Below, one piece after another: positions 15,896 through 23,827 of a stretch of DNA of 33,261 bases. Origin of the DNA: JACZYA01 sp965247455 (GTDB taxonomy: Bacteria > Acidobacteriota > Terriglobia > Acidiferrales > 2-02-FULL-67-57); NCBI GenBank assembly GCA_965247455.1, contig CBDFHE010000001.1, positions 1 to 33,261 on the forward strand. Reading direction: 5' to 3'. Numbering within the stretch: the stretch's first letter is position 1; every line of letters begins with the position of its first letter. The notes below the pieces were generated by a model that searched no databases, was not told where the DNA came from, and saw nothing but the letters and a program-made list of their open reading frames with translations. A program made the translations under genes and the position numbers.

Positions 15896-16984
15896 CTAGT
15901 GTACTGTCCCGGAAATATATGAGCAAAGTCGTTCGACCTTAGCGAGGATGGATTCGGCCGTGGCGGTCCAGACGAAAGGACTGGTGTTGGCGTTGTAATG
16001 TTCGACGAAGCGCTCGATGTTACGGACGAGAGCCTTGACGCTGGAGAAGGAACCTCGGCGAATGGCCTTCTGGGTAATGATGCCGAACCAGCGTTCGACT
16101 TGGTTGAGCCAGGACGCATAGGTTGGGGTGAAATGAACGTGGTAGCGGGGGCGCCGAGCGAGCCAAGCGCGGACTTTGGGATGTTTGTGAGTAGCGTAGT
16201 TATCGACGATGAGATGGACGTCGAGGTTGTGCGGCACACTGCCGTCGATCTGACGCAGGAAAGTGAGGAACTCCTGATGACGGTGTCGCGGTTTACAGCG
16301 GGTGATGACTCTCCCGGTGGCCACATCGAGAGCCGCGAACAGAGTGGTCGTGCCGTGACGTTTGTAATCATGGGTGACGCCTTCGACGTAGCCGAGGCCC
16401 ATGGGGAGAACGGGCTGAGTTCGCTGAAGAGCTTGAACCTGGGTCTTCTCATCGACCGAGAGCACCACGGCGTGGTCCGGGGGATTGAGGTAGAGACCGA
16501 CGATGTCGCGGACTTTCTCGACGAAGAACGGGTCGTTGGAAATCTTGAAATGCCGCTGGCGATGCGGCTGGACGCCGAACAGATCGAACCACCGCTGGAC
16601 CGTGCTCTTTGAGACTCCCGTGTGTTCCGCCATGGAACGCACGCTCCAGTGCGAACGATCGGGAGGTTCGGTTTGCAGGGCCGTGTTGATGACTTCCGCA
16701 ACACGTTCATCCTCATGCGTGCGGGGGCGTCCGGGACGCAGTTCATCGTGTAGTCCGGGGATTCCATGTTCACGATAGCGCTTTCGCCACTTGCCCACGG
16801 TCGTATTGGTGACACCCAGACGCCGGGCCACGGTAGAGCCGGGAACGCCTTCGGCGCAGGCCAGCACAATCTGGGCCCTCAGCACCAGACTATGCGGCAA
16901 GGTTCGGGAGCGGGCGAGGCTCCCCAGTTCCGATTCCTCACTCTCACTGAGAGTGAGGGGAGTAACGGGGCGACCGCGTGGCAT
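15896..16984 (-). CDS. IS630-family transposase
   Basis: A DDE transposase for cut-and-paste movement into TA, here CTAG. It has 362 residues from ATG 16984, which has GGAGGT 6 nt upstream (an ATG at 16990 is too close to that site). The N-terminus is a helix-turn-helix (STVARRLGVTNTTVGKWRKR) and a second HTH follows (MAEHTGVSKSTVQRWFDLFG). Catalytic segments are VLSVDEKTQ (first Asp), HLIVDNYATHKH (second Asp) and WLNQVERWFG (Glu). The ORF runs through the inverted repeat (SYISGTVH) to the very end of the element. Its TAG stop consists of the TA target base pair plus the flanking G of CTAG, so termination is supplied by the target. Confidence 0.93.
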   Translation of the reverse strand: MPRGRPVTPLTLSESEESELGSLARSRTLPHSLVLRAQIVLACAEGVPGSTVARRLGVTNTTVGKWRKRYREHGIPGLHDELRPGRPRTHEDERVAEVINTALQTEPPDRSHWSVRSMAEHTGVSKSTVQRWFDLFGVQPHRQRHFKISNDPFFVEKVRDIVGLYLNPPDHAVVLSVDEKTQVQALQRTQPVLPMGLGYVEGVTHDYKRHGTTTLFAALDVATGRVITRCKPRHRHQEFLTFLRQIDGSVPHNLDVHLIVDNYATHKHPKVRAWLARRPRYHVHFTPTYASWLNQVERWFGIITQKAIRRGSFSSVKALVRNIERFVEHYNANTSPFVWTATAESILAKVERLCSYISGTVH

Positions 16985-17047
16985 GGGCATACCTCCAGAG
17001 GCCAAAGGTTGCCCATTAATATATCGCTTATTTCCGGGACAGTACAC
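15899..17047 (-). mobile_element. IS630-family element, left copy
   Basis: 1149 bp with perfect 19-bp terminal inverted repeats GTGTACTGTCCCGGAAATA, flanked by TA on both sides (15897-15898 and 17048-17049). Removing the element and one TA restores CATCCTAGAAGG, so the target was CTAG. It is nearly identical to the copy at 29262-30410 (I see about three substitutions), in the opposite orientation. It separates the barrel protein gene from the two-component operon. Confidence 0.95.
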
Positions 17048-17103
17048 TAGAAGGTTCTTCCTGAAGGGGCTTGACTATTCTGCCCGGCAGAGAGAAAGCT
17101 GAA

Positions 17104-19992
17104 ATGCTAAGGCGTTTGACCATGAGCGGGGATAAATCACAGCGGCGTCGGCAGTGGGAATTCAAGCTGCAATCGCTGGCAGTGGTTCTTTTCCTGGTCA
17201 CGCTGGCGGCGGTGATCTTCGCCGGCATCAATTTCCAGCAGCGCGCCCGCTACGTGCGTCCCTACGACGGCATTGACTGGGAGTTGGATCCGGAGAAAGG
17301 CGTGTTTGCCCGCATTGTTTGGCAGGACACGCCGGGCGACTTGGCCGGCATCCGCCCGGGCGACATTCTGCTTCGCATCAACGGCCAGTCGGTGGGGAAG
17401 GAAACCGACGTCACCAAGCAATTGTTCCGCGCGCAGCCCGGCACGCAACTCACCTATGAACTCCGCCGGTACGGGAAAACCGTCACCACCACCGTGGTGG
17501 CCATCCCGCAGTCCGACCCCTTTTCCTTGCGCGGTTTTCTGGAATTCGTCGGCGTGCTCTACCTGGGCATCGGTCTCTTCGTTCTGCTCAAGCGGTGGGA
17601 AGCTCCGCACGCCTTGCATTTTTACCTGTTTTGCCTGATCAGTTTCATTGTGTACAGCTTCAGCTACAGCGGCAAGCTGAACAACTTCGACTGGATCATC
17701 TACTGGACCGACCTGGTGGCGTTGGTGTTGCAGCCCGCGCTCTTCCTGCACTTCGCGCTGGCCTTCCCACAGGCCCAGCCCTGGTTCCGGCCGCGGCGGT
17801 GGGCGTTCGCCTTGCTGTACCTGCCAGCGGCGCTGCTGCTGGGGTTTCACGTGCTGGCCATTGGCGCCCGGCTGGTGCCGCCTTCGCTGGAAGTGGTGGT
17901 GTGGATGGAGCGCATCGAACTGGCCCACCTGGCGGTTTTATTTTTACTGGCGGCGGCCGTCTTTGAATATACCTACCGCACCACGCGCGAACGCATCCTG
18001 ACACAGCAGATGAAGTGGGTGACGCGCGGTACCTGGCTGGCCATCTTGCCCTACACCACCTTCTACGCAGTGCCGTTCGCTCTCGACTATGCGCCCACCG
18101 ACTGGATGAAGCTCTCCACCTTGTCGCTGGTCTTCATTCCGCTCACCTTCGGCTACGCGATTATTCGCTACCGGTTGATGGACGTGGACGTCATCTTCCG
18201 CCGCGGCGTGGCCTACACGCTCGCCACCGCCGCCATTGCCGGCATCTACTTCGGCCTGGCGGTGGCGCTGGCGGAACTCTTCCACACCAACGTGGGCTTC
18301 GGCACCAGCGGCGTAGTGGTGGCCATCATCATTGCCGCTGTTCTCTTCCAGCCCATCAAGGACTGGACGCAGGTTCAACTCGACCGTCTCTTCTACCGGG
18401 AACGCTTTGACTACCGGCGCACGCTGGAAGAGTTCGCCCGCGAGCTCTCCGGTGAGATCAATCTAGTCCGATTGCTGGCTCGGTTGCTGGACCGGCTGAG
18501 CCGGACCCTGCCGGTGGATCGCATGGCCATCTTTCTGGAAGAGGAGGAGGCGCCGGGGCGCTTTCGCTTGGCGCGGGGCGAAGGCCTTCCCCCAGCCGAC
18601 CTGCGGTTGAACCTGACCAGCCTGGGTGATCCTGAATCCGGGCAGCCGGACTATGTATTTTTGGAGGCTGGCCAGGGGCTGCGCGGCCTGCCGGCGGAGG
18701 ACCGGCGCGTGCTCGACCAACTGCGCCTGCATTACTTTGTCCCCTGCCGGGTCCAGAACCGCACCATCGGTTTCCTGGCCTTGGGGAAGACCAGCGAAGG
18801 CAGCTTCCTGACCAGCGAAGACATCGAGCTGCTGCAAACTCTGGCCAACTACATCGCCATTGCCTTGGAGAACGCCCGCCTCTACCAGCGCCTGGAGCAG
18901 AAGGCCGGCCAAATCGTCCGGCTGAAGGACTTCAGCGAGTCCATCCTGGAGTCGAGCAGCGTGGGGCTGGTGGCACTGGACCCCGAGGACCGGATCGACT
19001 CCTGGAACAGCACCATGGAGCGTTTCTACGGGCGTCCGCGCGGCCAGGTGCTGGGCCGGCCGCTGGAGGAAGTCTTTCCCCCGGAGTTGGCGGCGGAGTT
19101 GCAAGCCCGCCGCCAGGAGGTGCGTGTCAGCTCCCTCTACAAGTTTCACCTCAGCCGGCCCGAGGGGCAGCGCATCGTCAGCAACATCTCCATCGCTCCG
19201 TTGCTGAGCAAGGAAGGGAAGCCAATTGGACGGCTGCTGGTGTTCGACGACATCACCGACCGGGTGCAGATGGAAAGCCAACTCCTCCAGCGGGAGAAGC
19301 TGACCTCGCTGGGCTTGCTGGCGGCGGGCGTGGCGCACGAGGTCAACACGCCGCTGGCCGTCATCTCCAATTATGCCCAGATGTTGGCTAAACAGTTGGA
19401 GGCGGGTGATGCGCGCGGCGTCCTGGTGGAAAAAATCGTCAAGCAAACCTTTCGGGCCTCTGAGATCATCTCTGGTTTGTTGAACTTTTCGCGCACCGGC
19501 CCGGCCGAGTTCAGCAGCGTGGACGTGAACCGGGCGCTGCGGGATACGCTCAGCCTGGTGGAACCGCAATTGCGGTCGGCGAAAATCACGGTCGAGTCAA
19601 ACTTGGCGGGCGACCTGCCTCCCATTCAGGGCGATTTCGGGAAACTCCAACAGGTGTTTCTCAATCTGCTCTTCAACGCCCGCGATGCCATGCCCCAGGG
19701 CGGCCGCCTCGCCCTCCGCAGCCAGCGGGTCAACGCCCGCCTGCTGGTGGAGGTCAGCGACAGTGGGGTGGGCATCCCGCGCGAACACCTGAACAAAATT
19801 TATGACCCTTTCTTCACCACCAAGACCACCGGGCAGGGCACCGGCCTGGGACTGGCCGTGACCTACGGCATCATCCAGGAACATAACGGCACCATTCAGG
19901 TTCGCTCGGGTTCCGATCAAGGCACCACGTTTATTTTGGAGTTCCCGGCACTGGAAGCGGTGCCCGCCGGCCAGGGGAAACGCCATGTCTAG
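17104..19992 (+). CDS. PDZ/multi-TM/GAF/PAS hybrid-input sensor histidine kinase
   Basis: A membrane histidine kinase of about 962 residues. From the ATG: one helix at about 23-44; an extracytoplasmic PDZ domain at about 55-130 (VFARIVWQDTPGDLAGIRPG followed by DILLRINGQSVG); about nine more helices between 140 and 420; GAF at about 445-600 (FLALGKTSEGSFLTSEDIEL); PAS at about 610-720; HisKA with the phospho-histidine in LLAAGVAHEVNTPLAVISNY (codon at 19336, about residue 745); and HATPase with N-box LNLLFNARDAM, G1 DSGVGIP and G2 GTGLGLAVTYG. The family reads an envelope or intracellular cue and phosphorylates its partner. Starts at TTG 17071 or ATG 17122 are possible. It overlaps the regulator gene by 8 nt. 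An IS630 copy ends 57 nt before this start and may alter its transcription. Confidence 0.88.
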   Translation: MLRRLTMSGDKSQRRRQWEFKLQSLAVVLFLVTLAAVIFAGINFQQRARYVRPYDGIDWELDPEKGVFARIVWQDTPGDLAGIRPGDILLRINGQSVGKETDVTKQLFRAQPGTQLTYELRRYGKTVTTTVVAIPQSDPFSLRGFLEFVGVLYLGIGLFVLLKRWEAPHALHFYLFCLISFIVYSFSYSGKLNNFDWIIYWTDLVALVLQPALFLHFALAFPQAQPWFRPRRWAFALLYLPAALLLGFHVLAIGARLVPPSLEVVVWMERIELAHLAVLFLLAAAVFEYTYRTTRERILTQQMKWVTRGTWLAILPYTTFYAVPFALDYAPTDWMKLSTLSLVFIPLTFGYAIIRYRLMDVDVIFRRGVAYTLATAAIAGIYFGLAVALAELFHTNVGFGTSGVVVAIIIAAVLFQPIKDWTQVQLDRLFYRERFDYRRTLEEFARELSGEINLVRLLARLLDRLSRTLPVDRMAIFLEEEEAPGRFRLARGEGLPPADLRLNLTSLGDPESGQPDYVFLEAGQGLRGLPAEDRRVLDQLRLHYFVPCRVQNRTIGFLALGKTSEGSFLTSEDIELLQTLANYIAIALENARLYQRLEQKAGQIVRLKDFSESILESSSVGLVALDPEDRIDSWNSTMERFYGRPRGQVLGRPLEEVFPPELAAELQARRQEVRVSSLYKFHLSRPEGQRIVSNISIAPLLSKEGKPIGRLLVFDDITDRVQMESQLLQREKLTSLGLLAAGVAHEVNTPLAVISNYAQMLAKQLEAGDARGVLVEKIVKQTFRASEIISGLLNFSRTGPAEFSSVDVNRALRDTLSLVEPQLRSAKITVESNLAGDLPPIQGDFGKLQQVFLNLLFNARDAMPQGGRLALRSQRVNARLLVEVSDSGVGIPREHLNKIYDPFFTTKTTGQGTGLGLAVTYGIIQEHNGTIQVRSGSDQGTTFILEFPALEAVPAGQGKRHV

Positions 19993-21421
19993 TCCGACCA
20001 CAGCCGTCTCAACGCGCGGCCACATCTTGATCGTGGACGACGAAGCCGACGTCCGCGAGACCCTCGAAGCTCTGCTCACCTCCAACGGCTTCGCCACCAG
20101 CTTCGCGGTCGATGCCGACAGCGGCCTGAGGGCGATGAGCGAGCGGCCCTACGACCTGGTGCTGCTGGACGTTAAGCTCCCCGGCCGCAGCGGCTTGGCG
20201 GTGTTGCAGGAATTCCGCCGCACCCAAAGCACGCTGCCCATCATCGTGCTGACCGCTTTGAAGGACATCGATGTCGCCCGCGCCGCCTTCAAGAACGGCG
20301 CCCAGGACTACATCCCCAAGCCCTGGGACGCCGACGAGCTGATCGCGCAGATTCTCCGGGCCATCGAACAGCGGAAACTGAAGGAGGAGAACCGGCGTCT
20401 CCGTCGCGCTCTCAAGGCCCACTACAGCCTGGAAAACCTGATCGGCAAGAGCAAGCCCATGCAGAAGGTGTTCGATTTGGTGGAGCACATCGCCGCCGCC
20501 CGCGCCACCGTGCTGGTGACCGGCGAGAGCGGCACCGGCAAGGAAATGATCGCCCACACCATCCACAACCTCAGCCCGCGCGCCGGCGCCAACTTCGTTC
20601 CCGTCAACACCGGCTCCATGCCGGATGACCTGCTGGAATCCATCCTGTTCGGCCACGTCAAAGGCGCTTTTACCAGCGCCGTGGCTTCCAAGAAGGGGCT
20701 GTTTGAGGTGGCGCACCAGGGAACCATCTTCTTCGACGAGATTGGCACCGTCGGCTTGCAAACCCAGGCCAAGCTGCTGCGCGTCATCCAGGAAGGCGAG
20801 TTCATGCGCCTGGGCGGCAACGAAACCATCAAAGTGGACGTGCGCATCCTGGCCGCCACCAACGTGGACCTGAAAGAGCTGGTCCGCCAGGGCAGCTTCC
20901 GCGACGACCTCTACTACCGCTTCAACGTCATTGCCTTGCACATGCCCTCCCTGCGGGAGCGCTGGGAGGACATCCCGCTGCTCCTCGACCACTTCATGCG
21001 CAAGTACTGCGCCGAGAACGGCAAGCCGCCGGGCCGCTTCACCCCTGAAGCCATGCAAGCCCTGTTGGCCCACGGTTGGCCCGGCAACGTGCGCGAACTG
21101 GAGAATTGCGTGGAACGGGCGGTGGTGCTCTCCTCCACCGAAGAGATGGGCTTGAGCCTCCTGCCCGACGAAATCGCTCGGCCTGACCTGCCCGGCGCCT
21201 CTCCGGGCCAGGAGCGCGCGCTGGAAGAAATGGTGAACGACTACGAGCGCCGCATCATCCTGGACGCGCTCGACGGCGCCAGCGGTTCCCAGACCGACGC
21301 GGCCCGCGCCCTGCGTGTGCCGCTCTCCACCCTCAACCAGAAGATCAAGCGCCTGGGCATCTCTGTCCGCCGGAACTCTTCCGGCGAAGGCGGAGAAGTC
21401 CGCCGCCCCAACGGTAACTGA
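19985..21421 (+). CDS. NtrC-family sigma-54-dependent response regulator
   Basis: The 478-residue partner of the upstream kinase. The receiver domain (12-125) has the acidic pair Asp18/Asp19, phospho-acceptor Asp62 in LLDVKLPG, Thr90 and Lys112. The AAA+ domain follows: Walker A GESGTGKE (180-187), GAFTSA at 227-232, Walker B GTIFFDEIG (about 246-254), and the arginine-containing RFNVIALHMPSLRERWEDIP segment. The C-terminus is a Fis-type helix-turn-helix (ASGSQTDAARALRVPLSTL, about 425-470). The sigma-54 contact loop reads GAFTSA rather than GAFTGA, with serine replacing the second glycine. The ATG lies inside the kinase 3' end (ATGTCTAG), so translation is coupled. It should activate sigma-54 promoters on phosphorylation; none was recognised here. 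Confidence 0.92.
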   Translation: MSSPTTAVSTRGHILIVDDEADVRETLEALLTSNGFATSFAVDADSGLRAMSERPYDLVLLDVKLPGRSGLAVLQEFRRTQSTLPIIVLTALKDIDVARAAFKNGAQDYIPKPWDADELIAQILRAIEQRKLKEENRRLRRALKAHYSLENLIGKSKPMQKVFDLVEHIAAARATVLVTGESGTGKEMIAHTIHNLSPRAGANFVPVNTGSMPDDLLESILFGHVKGAFTSAVASKKGLFEVAHQGTIFFDEIGTVGLQTQAKLLRVIQEGEFMRLGGNETIKVDVRILAATNVDLKELVRQGSFRDDLYYRFNVIALHMPSLRERWEDIPLLLDHFMRKYCAENGKPPGRFTPEAMQALLAHGWPGNVRELENCVERAVVLSSTEEMGLSLLPDEIARPDLPGASPGQERALEEMVNDYERRIILDALDGASGSQTDAARALRVPLSTLNQKIKRLGISVRRNSSGEGGEVRRPNGN

Positions 21422-21455
21422 CCCCGCCCCGCTGGTCGGAAGAGCATCTCCCTTT

Positions 21456-21485
21456 TCTGTGTCCTCTGCGCCTCTGCGGTGAAAC
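21456..21485. repeat. Dispersed repeat CTCTGCGCCTCTGCGGTGA
   Basis: Contains TCTGTGTCCTCTGCGCCTC then TGCGGTGAAAC. This CAGAGGCGCAGAGG-type sequence, which often translates as FHRRGAEDTEK, is one I recognise as scattered between genes in many environmental bacterial genomes. A related copy is at 22936-22990. Confidence 0.55.
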
Positions 21486-21601
21486 TTTTTGGTCTGCGAG
21501 CTCCGAGGTTTTTTTGGTCGAACGGTATTCGTCGGGGACACTATCTGTCGCGAATCGGATGGTTGACCCTCTGCGGCGGCTGCGGCTATGCTGCCCATCC
21601 G

Positions 21602-22627
21602 ATGAATCTTCTCCAGGACTTGAAGGACCGCGCGCGCGCCTACCCGCAGCGTATTGTGCTGCCCGAGGGCGAGGACCCGCGCGTGCTCCAGGCCGCCGCC
21701 CGCATCGCTCGCGAGGGCTTTGCCCGCGTCACCCTGCTGGGCAACCCCGCCATGCTCCAGTCCAGCGCCTCCGGCCTCGGCGTCTCGCTCAAGGGCGTGG
21801 AGCTGGTTGACCCCGCTGCCGGCGGCAAGCTCGACGCCTACGCCCGTCTCTACCTGGAGCGCCGCCGCAGCCGCGGCGCCAGCGAGGAGGAAGCGCGCCG
21901 CACCGCTGCCCACCCGCTCTATTGTGCCGACCTGATGGTGGCTGCGGGCGAGGCCGACGGTTCGGTCGGAGGCGCTGCCCACACCACCGCCGAAACCGTC
22001 CGCGCCGCCCTGCACTGCATCGGGCTGGCGCAAGGTTGGACCACGCTCTCAAGTTTCTTTCTGATGGTGCTGCCGCAGGAAGAATACGGCGCGAAAGGCG
22101 CGCTGCTGTACGCCGACTGCGGCGTCGTTCCCGACCCCAACCCGCAGCAACTGGCGGAAATTGCCTTGCAGACAGCGGAGAACACGCGCGCCTTTCTGCA
22201 GGCCGAGCCGCTGGTGGCCCTGCTCTCCTTTTCCACCAAGGGCAGCGCTGAGCACGCGCGAGTGGAGAAAGTCCGCGAGGCCCTCCGCATCGCAAGGGCC
22301 CGCCGGCCGGAGCTGGCCATTGACGGTGAGCTGCAAGTTGATGCCGCGCTGGTGCCGCAGGTGGGGGCCTCGAAAGCTGCGGGCAGCCCGGTCGCCGGCC
22401 GCGCCAACACCCTCATCTTTCCCGACCTCGACGCCGCCAACATCTCTTACAAGCTCACTGAGCGGCTGGCGGGCGCGGCCGCGCTGGGGCCGATTCTGCA
22501 AGGGTTGGAGCGGCCGGCCAACGACCTCTCGCGGGGCTGCTCCGCCGATGACATCGTCAGCGTGGTGGCCATCACGGCGTTGCAAGCCATCGCCCGCAAG
22601 CAGCGGACGGGCCAGCTTCCCGCCTGA
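21602..22627 (+). CDS. pta: Phosphate acetyltransferase
   Basis: Interconverts acetyl-CoA and acetyl phosphate, usually paired with acetate kinase (not in this window). The 341 residues match the short PTA domain form without the N-terminal regulatory region. Visible are RIVLPEGEDPRVLQAAARIA (about 17-36), YCADLMVAAGEADGSVGGAA and HTTAETVRAAL (about 107-137), SSFFLMVLP, YADCGVVPDPNPQQLAEIAL (about 167), LSFSTKGSAEH, ELQVDAALVPQVGASKAAGS (about 242) and NTLIFPDLDAANISYKL, then the end segment RGCSADDIVSVVAITALQA. The Ser-Thr-Lys-Gly-Ser and Asp-Gly-Ser-Val-Gly-Gly segments contribute to the CoA/phosphate site in this family. The ATG at 21602 is chosen because upstream in-frame sequence is a dispersed repeat with no family similarity. 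A phosphate butyryltransferase activity cannot be excluded. Confidence 0.88.
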   Translation: MNLLQDLKDRARAYPQRIVLPEGEDPRVLQAAARIAREGFARVTLLGNPAMLQSSASGLGVSLKGVELVDPAAGGKLDAYARLYLERRRSRGASEEEARRTAAHPLYCADLMVAAGEADGSVGGAAHTTAETVRAALHCIGLAQGWTTLSSFFLMVLPQEEYGAKGALLYADCGVVPDPNPQQLAEIALQTAENTRAFLQAEPLVALLSFSTKGSAEHARVEKVREALRIARARRPELAIDGELQVDAALVPQVGASKAAGSPVAGRANTLIFPDLDAANISYKLTERLAGAAALGPILQGLERPANDLSRGCSADDIVSVVAITALQAIARKQRTGQLPA

Positions 22628-22749
22628 GCGGGGAGGTGCGCGTAACCGAAACAGCTGAGGCTACGTCAAAGTAAGAGGGCCTTCGTATCGGATTTCGCCC
22701 GACAGGGGTCGGGAACCAAAGCAAGAATCCCAACAGGAAGGGGGAAATA

Positions 22750-22926
22750 ACCGCCGACCTGCTGATCCTCGACCAGGATCCGCTCGACAACATTCGCAAC
22801 ACCAACTCCATCCGCTACGTGATGAAGAACGGCGAGCTGTTCGAGGGCGACACCCTCAATCAGCTCTGGCCGGTGGAGAAAGAGTTGCCGCCGCTCTGGT
22901 GGTGGAACGACGCTCCCAAGAACTAG
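22750..22926 (+). pseudogene. C-terminal fragment of an amidohydrolase
   Basis: Open frame ADLLILDQDPLDNIRNTNSI then RYVMKNGELFEGDTLNQLWP and ending PPLWWWNDAPKN at TAG 22924. The pattern A-D-L-(L/V)-(I/V)-L-D-x-(D/N)-P-L-x-x-I-x-N-T-x-x-(I/V)-x-x-V-(M/V)-K-(N/D)-G is the end of imidazolonepropionase-like amidohydrolases, where the last strands complete the composite beta-sandwich. All metal ligands lie in the missing upstream part. The preceding 120 nt hold a CCCGAC-AGGGG-GTCGGG hairpin (about 22699-22713), so the gene body was probably lost by recombination at repeats. Confidence 0.65.
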
Positions 22927-22935
22927 CCACAAAAT

Positions 22936-22990
22936 CGCGGAGACACAGAGGAAGATAAAGCTAGTCTCTGGGTCTCTGCGCCTCCGTGGC
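22936..22990. repeat. Dispersed repeat with inverted arms at the end of two convergent genes
   Basis: Left arm CGCGGAGACACAGAGG (22936-22951) is a near complement of TCTCTGGGTCTCTGCGCC (22965-22982), followed by TCCGTGGC. It belongs to the same CAGAGGCGCAGAGG family as 21456-21485. It overlaps the hydrolase stop and could act as a bidirectional hairpin, although it lacks a clear T-run. Confidence 0.5.
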
Positions 22991-23827
22991 AGTTTCCAAG
23001 AAGGCGCGCAGGCGGGCGGCGTAGTCTGGCGGGTCGGCGAAGAAGAGCGGTTCGTGGTAGTTGCTGTCGTAGGAGACAAAGGTTTTGGGCTGGTTGGCAG
23101 CAGCGTAGAGTTCCTCGCCCAGCGCGTAGGGCAGCACCGGGTCGCGCGTGCAGTGTGCCACCAACACCGGCACGCTGATTTCTTTCAGCTTGGCGGCCGA
23201 GTCGAACTTCGAGCGGATCACGAAGCGCAGACCCGGCAATCCCATCGTCCGCTGTACCAGCCGCCCGGCGGAGGGGAAGCCGCCTTCGAGAATCAGCCCC
23301 GCCACCGGGCGCTTCGACGCCAGGTCTACGGCCACCGCCACTCCCAGCGACTGTCCCAACACCACCAAGTGGTCGGGCACGACGCCGCGCTCATGGAACA
23401 GGTAGTCGTAGGCGGCCTGCGCGTCGAGATAGACGCCCGCTTCGGTGGGCCGCCCCTCACTTTTTCCGTAGCCGCGGTAGTCCACCGCCAACACATTGGC
23501 GGGAAGCTGCCGCAGAAAAGCGATGTTCTCGATGCGGTTGGTGAGGTTGCCGGCGTTGCCATGGAAGTAGAGGATGGTGAGCGCAGTCCCAGGCGCCTGC
23601 ACCGCCGGAGGCGGGGCCCACCAGGCGTGCAGCCGCACACCGTCGGAGGTGGTAAAGAAAACGTCCTCGACCTCAACCCCCATCCGGCTTGGGTCCCACT
23701 CATTGGTGGCGTAGCGGTCAGGAAAAAAGACTAGTCGCTCCTCGAACATTCGTACCAGCAGCACCAGCAGCAGCAGGCCCAGCAGTACTGCCCGCCCCAG
23801 GCCCCATAGGGTTTCGGCGCTAGGCAC
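22961..23827 (-). CDS. Membrane-anchored alpha/beta hydrolase (BEM46/ABHD13 type)
   Basis: A 288-residue serine hydrolase of unknown substrate. An N-terminal anchor helix lies at about residues 9-26 (GRAVLLGLLLLVLLVRMF), then the family opening RLVFFPDRYA, DGVRLHAWWAPPP, the oxyanion segment LYFHGNAGNLTNR (about 86-98), VDYRGYGKSEGRPTEAG (about 114), the nucleophile elbow VVLGQSLGVAVA (Ser at about residue 160), LILEGGFPS, the acid in VLVAHCTRDPVLPYALGE (Asp at about residue 228) and the histidine in SNYHEPLF (about 260). The GTG start (23827) overlaps the glycosyltransferase stop by 8 nt. The last residues, ATEAQRPRD, come from a dispersed DNA repeat and probably replace the original C-terminus. 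It is last in the purD-purE-GT operon. Confidence 0.82.
   Translation of the reverse strand: MPSAETLWGLGRAVLLGLLLLVLLVRMFEERLVFFPDRYATNEWDPSRMGVEVEDVFFTTSDGVRLHAWWAPPPAVQAPGTALTILYFHGNAGNLTNRIENIAFLRQLPANVLAVDYRGYGKSEGRPTEAGVYLDAQAAYDYLFHERGVVPDHLVVLGQSLGVAVAVDLASKRPVAGLILEGGFPSAGRLVQRTMGLPGLRFVIRSKFDSAAKLKEISVPVLVAHCTRDPVLPYALGEELYAAANQPKTFVSYDSNYHEPLFFADPPDYAARLRAFLETATEAQRPRD

Noticed and set aside
20009..22033. Long minus-strand ORF (674 codons) opposite the response regulator and pta
   Set aside because: Antisense shadow typical of GC-rich coding DNA. The plus-strand products are clear family members and the shadow protein has no recognisable motif.
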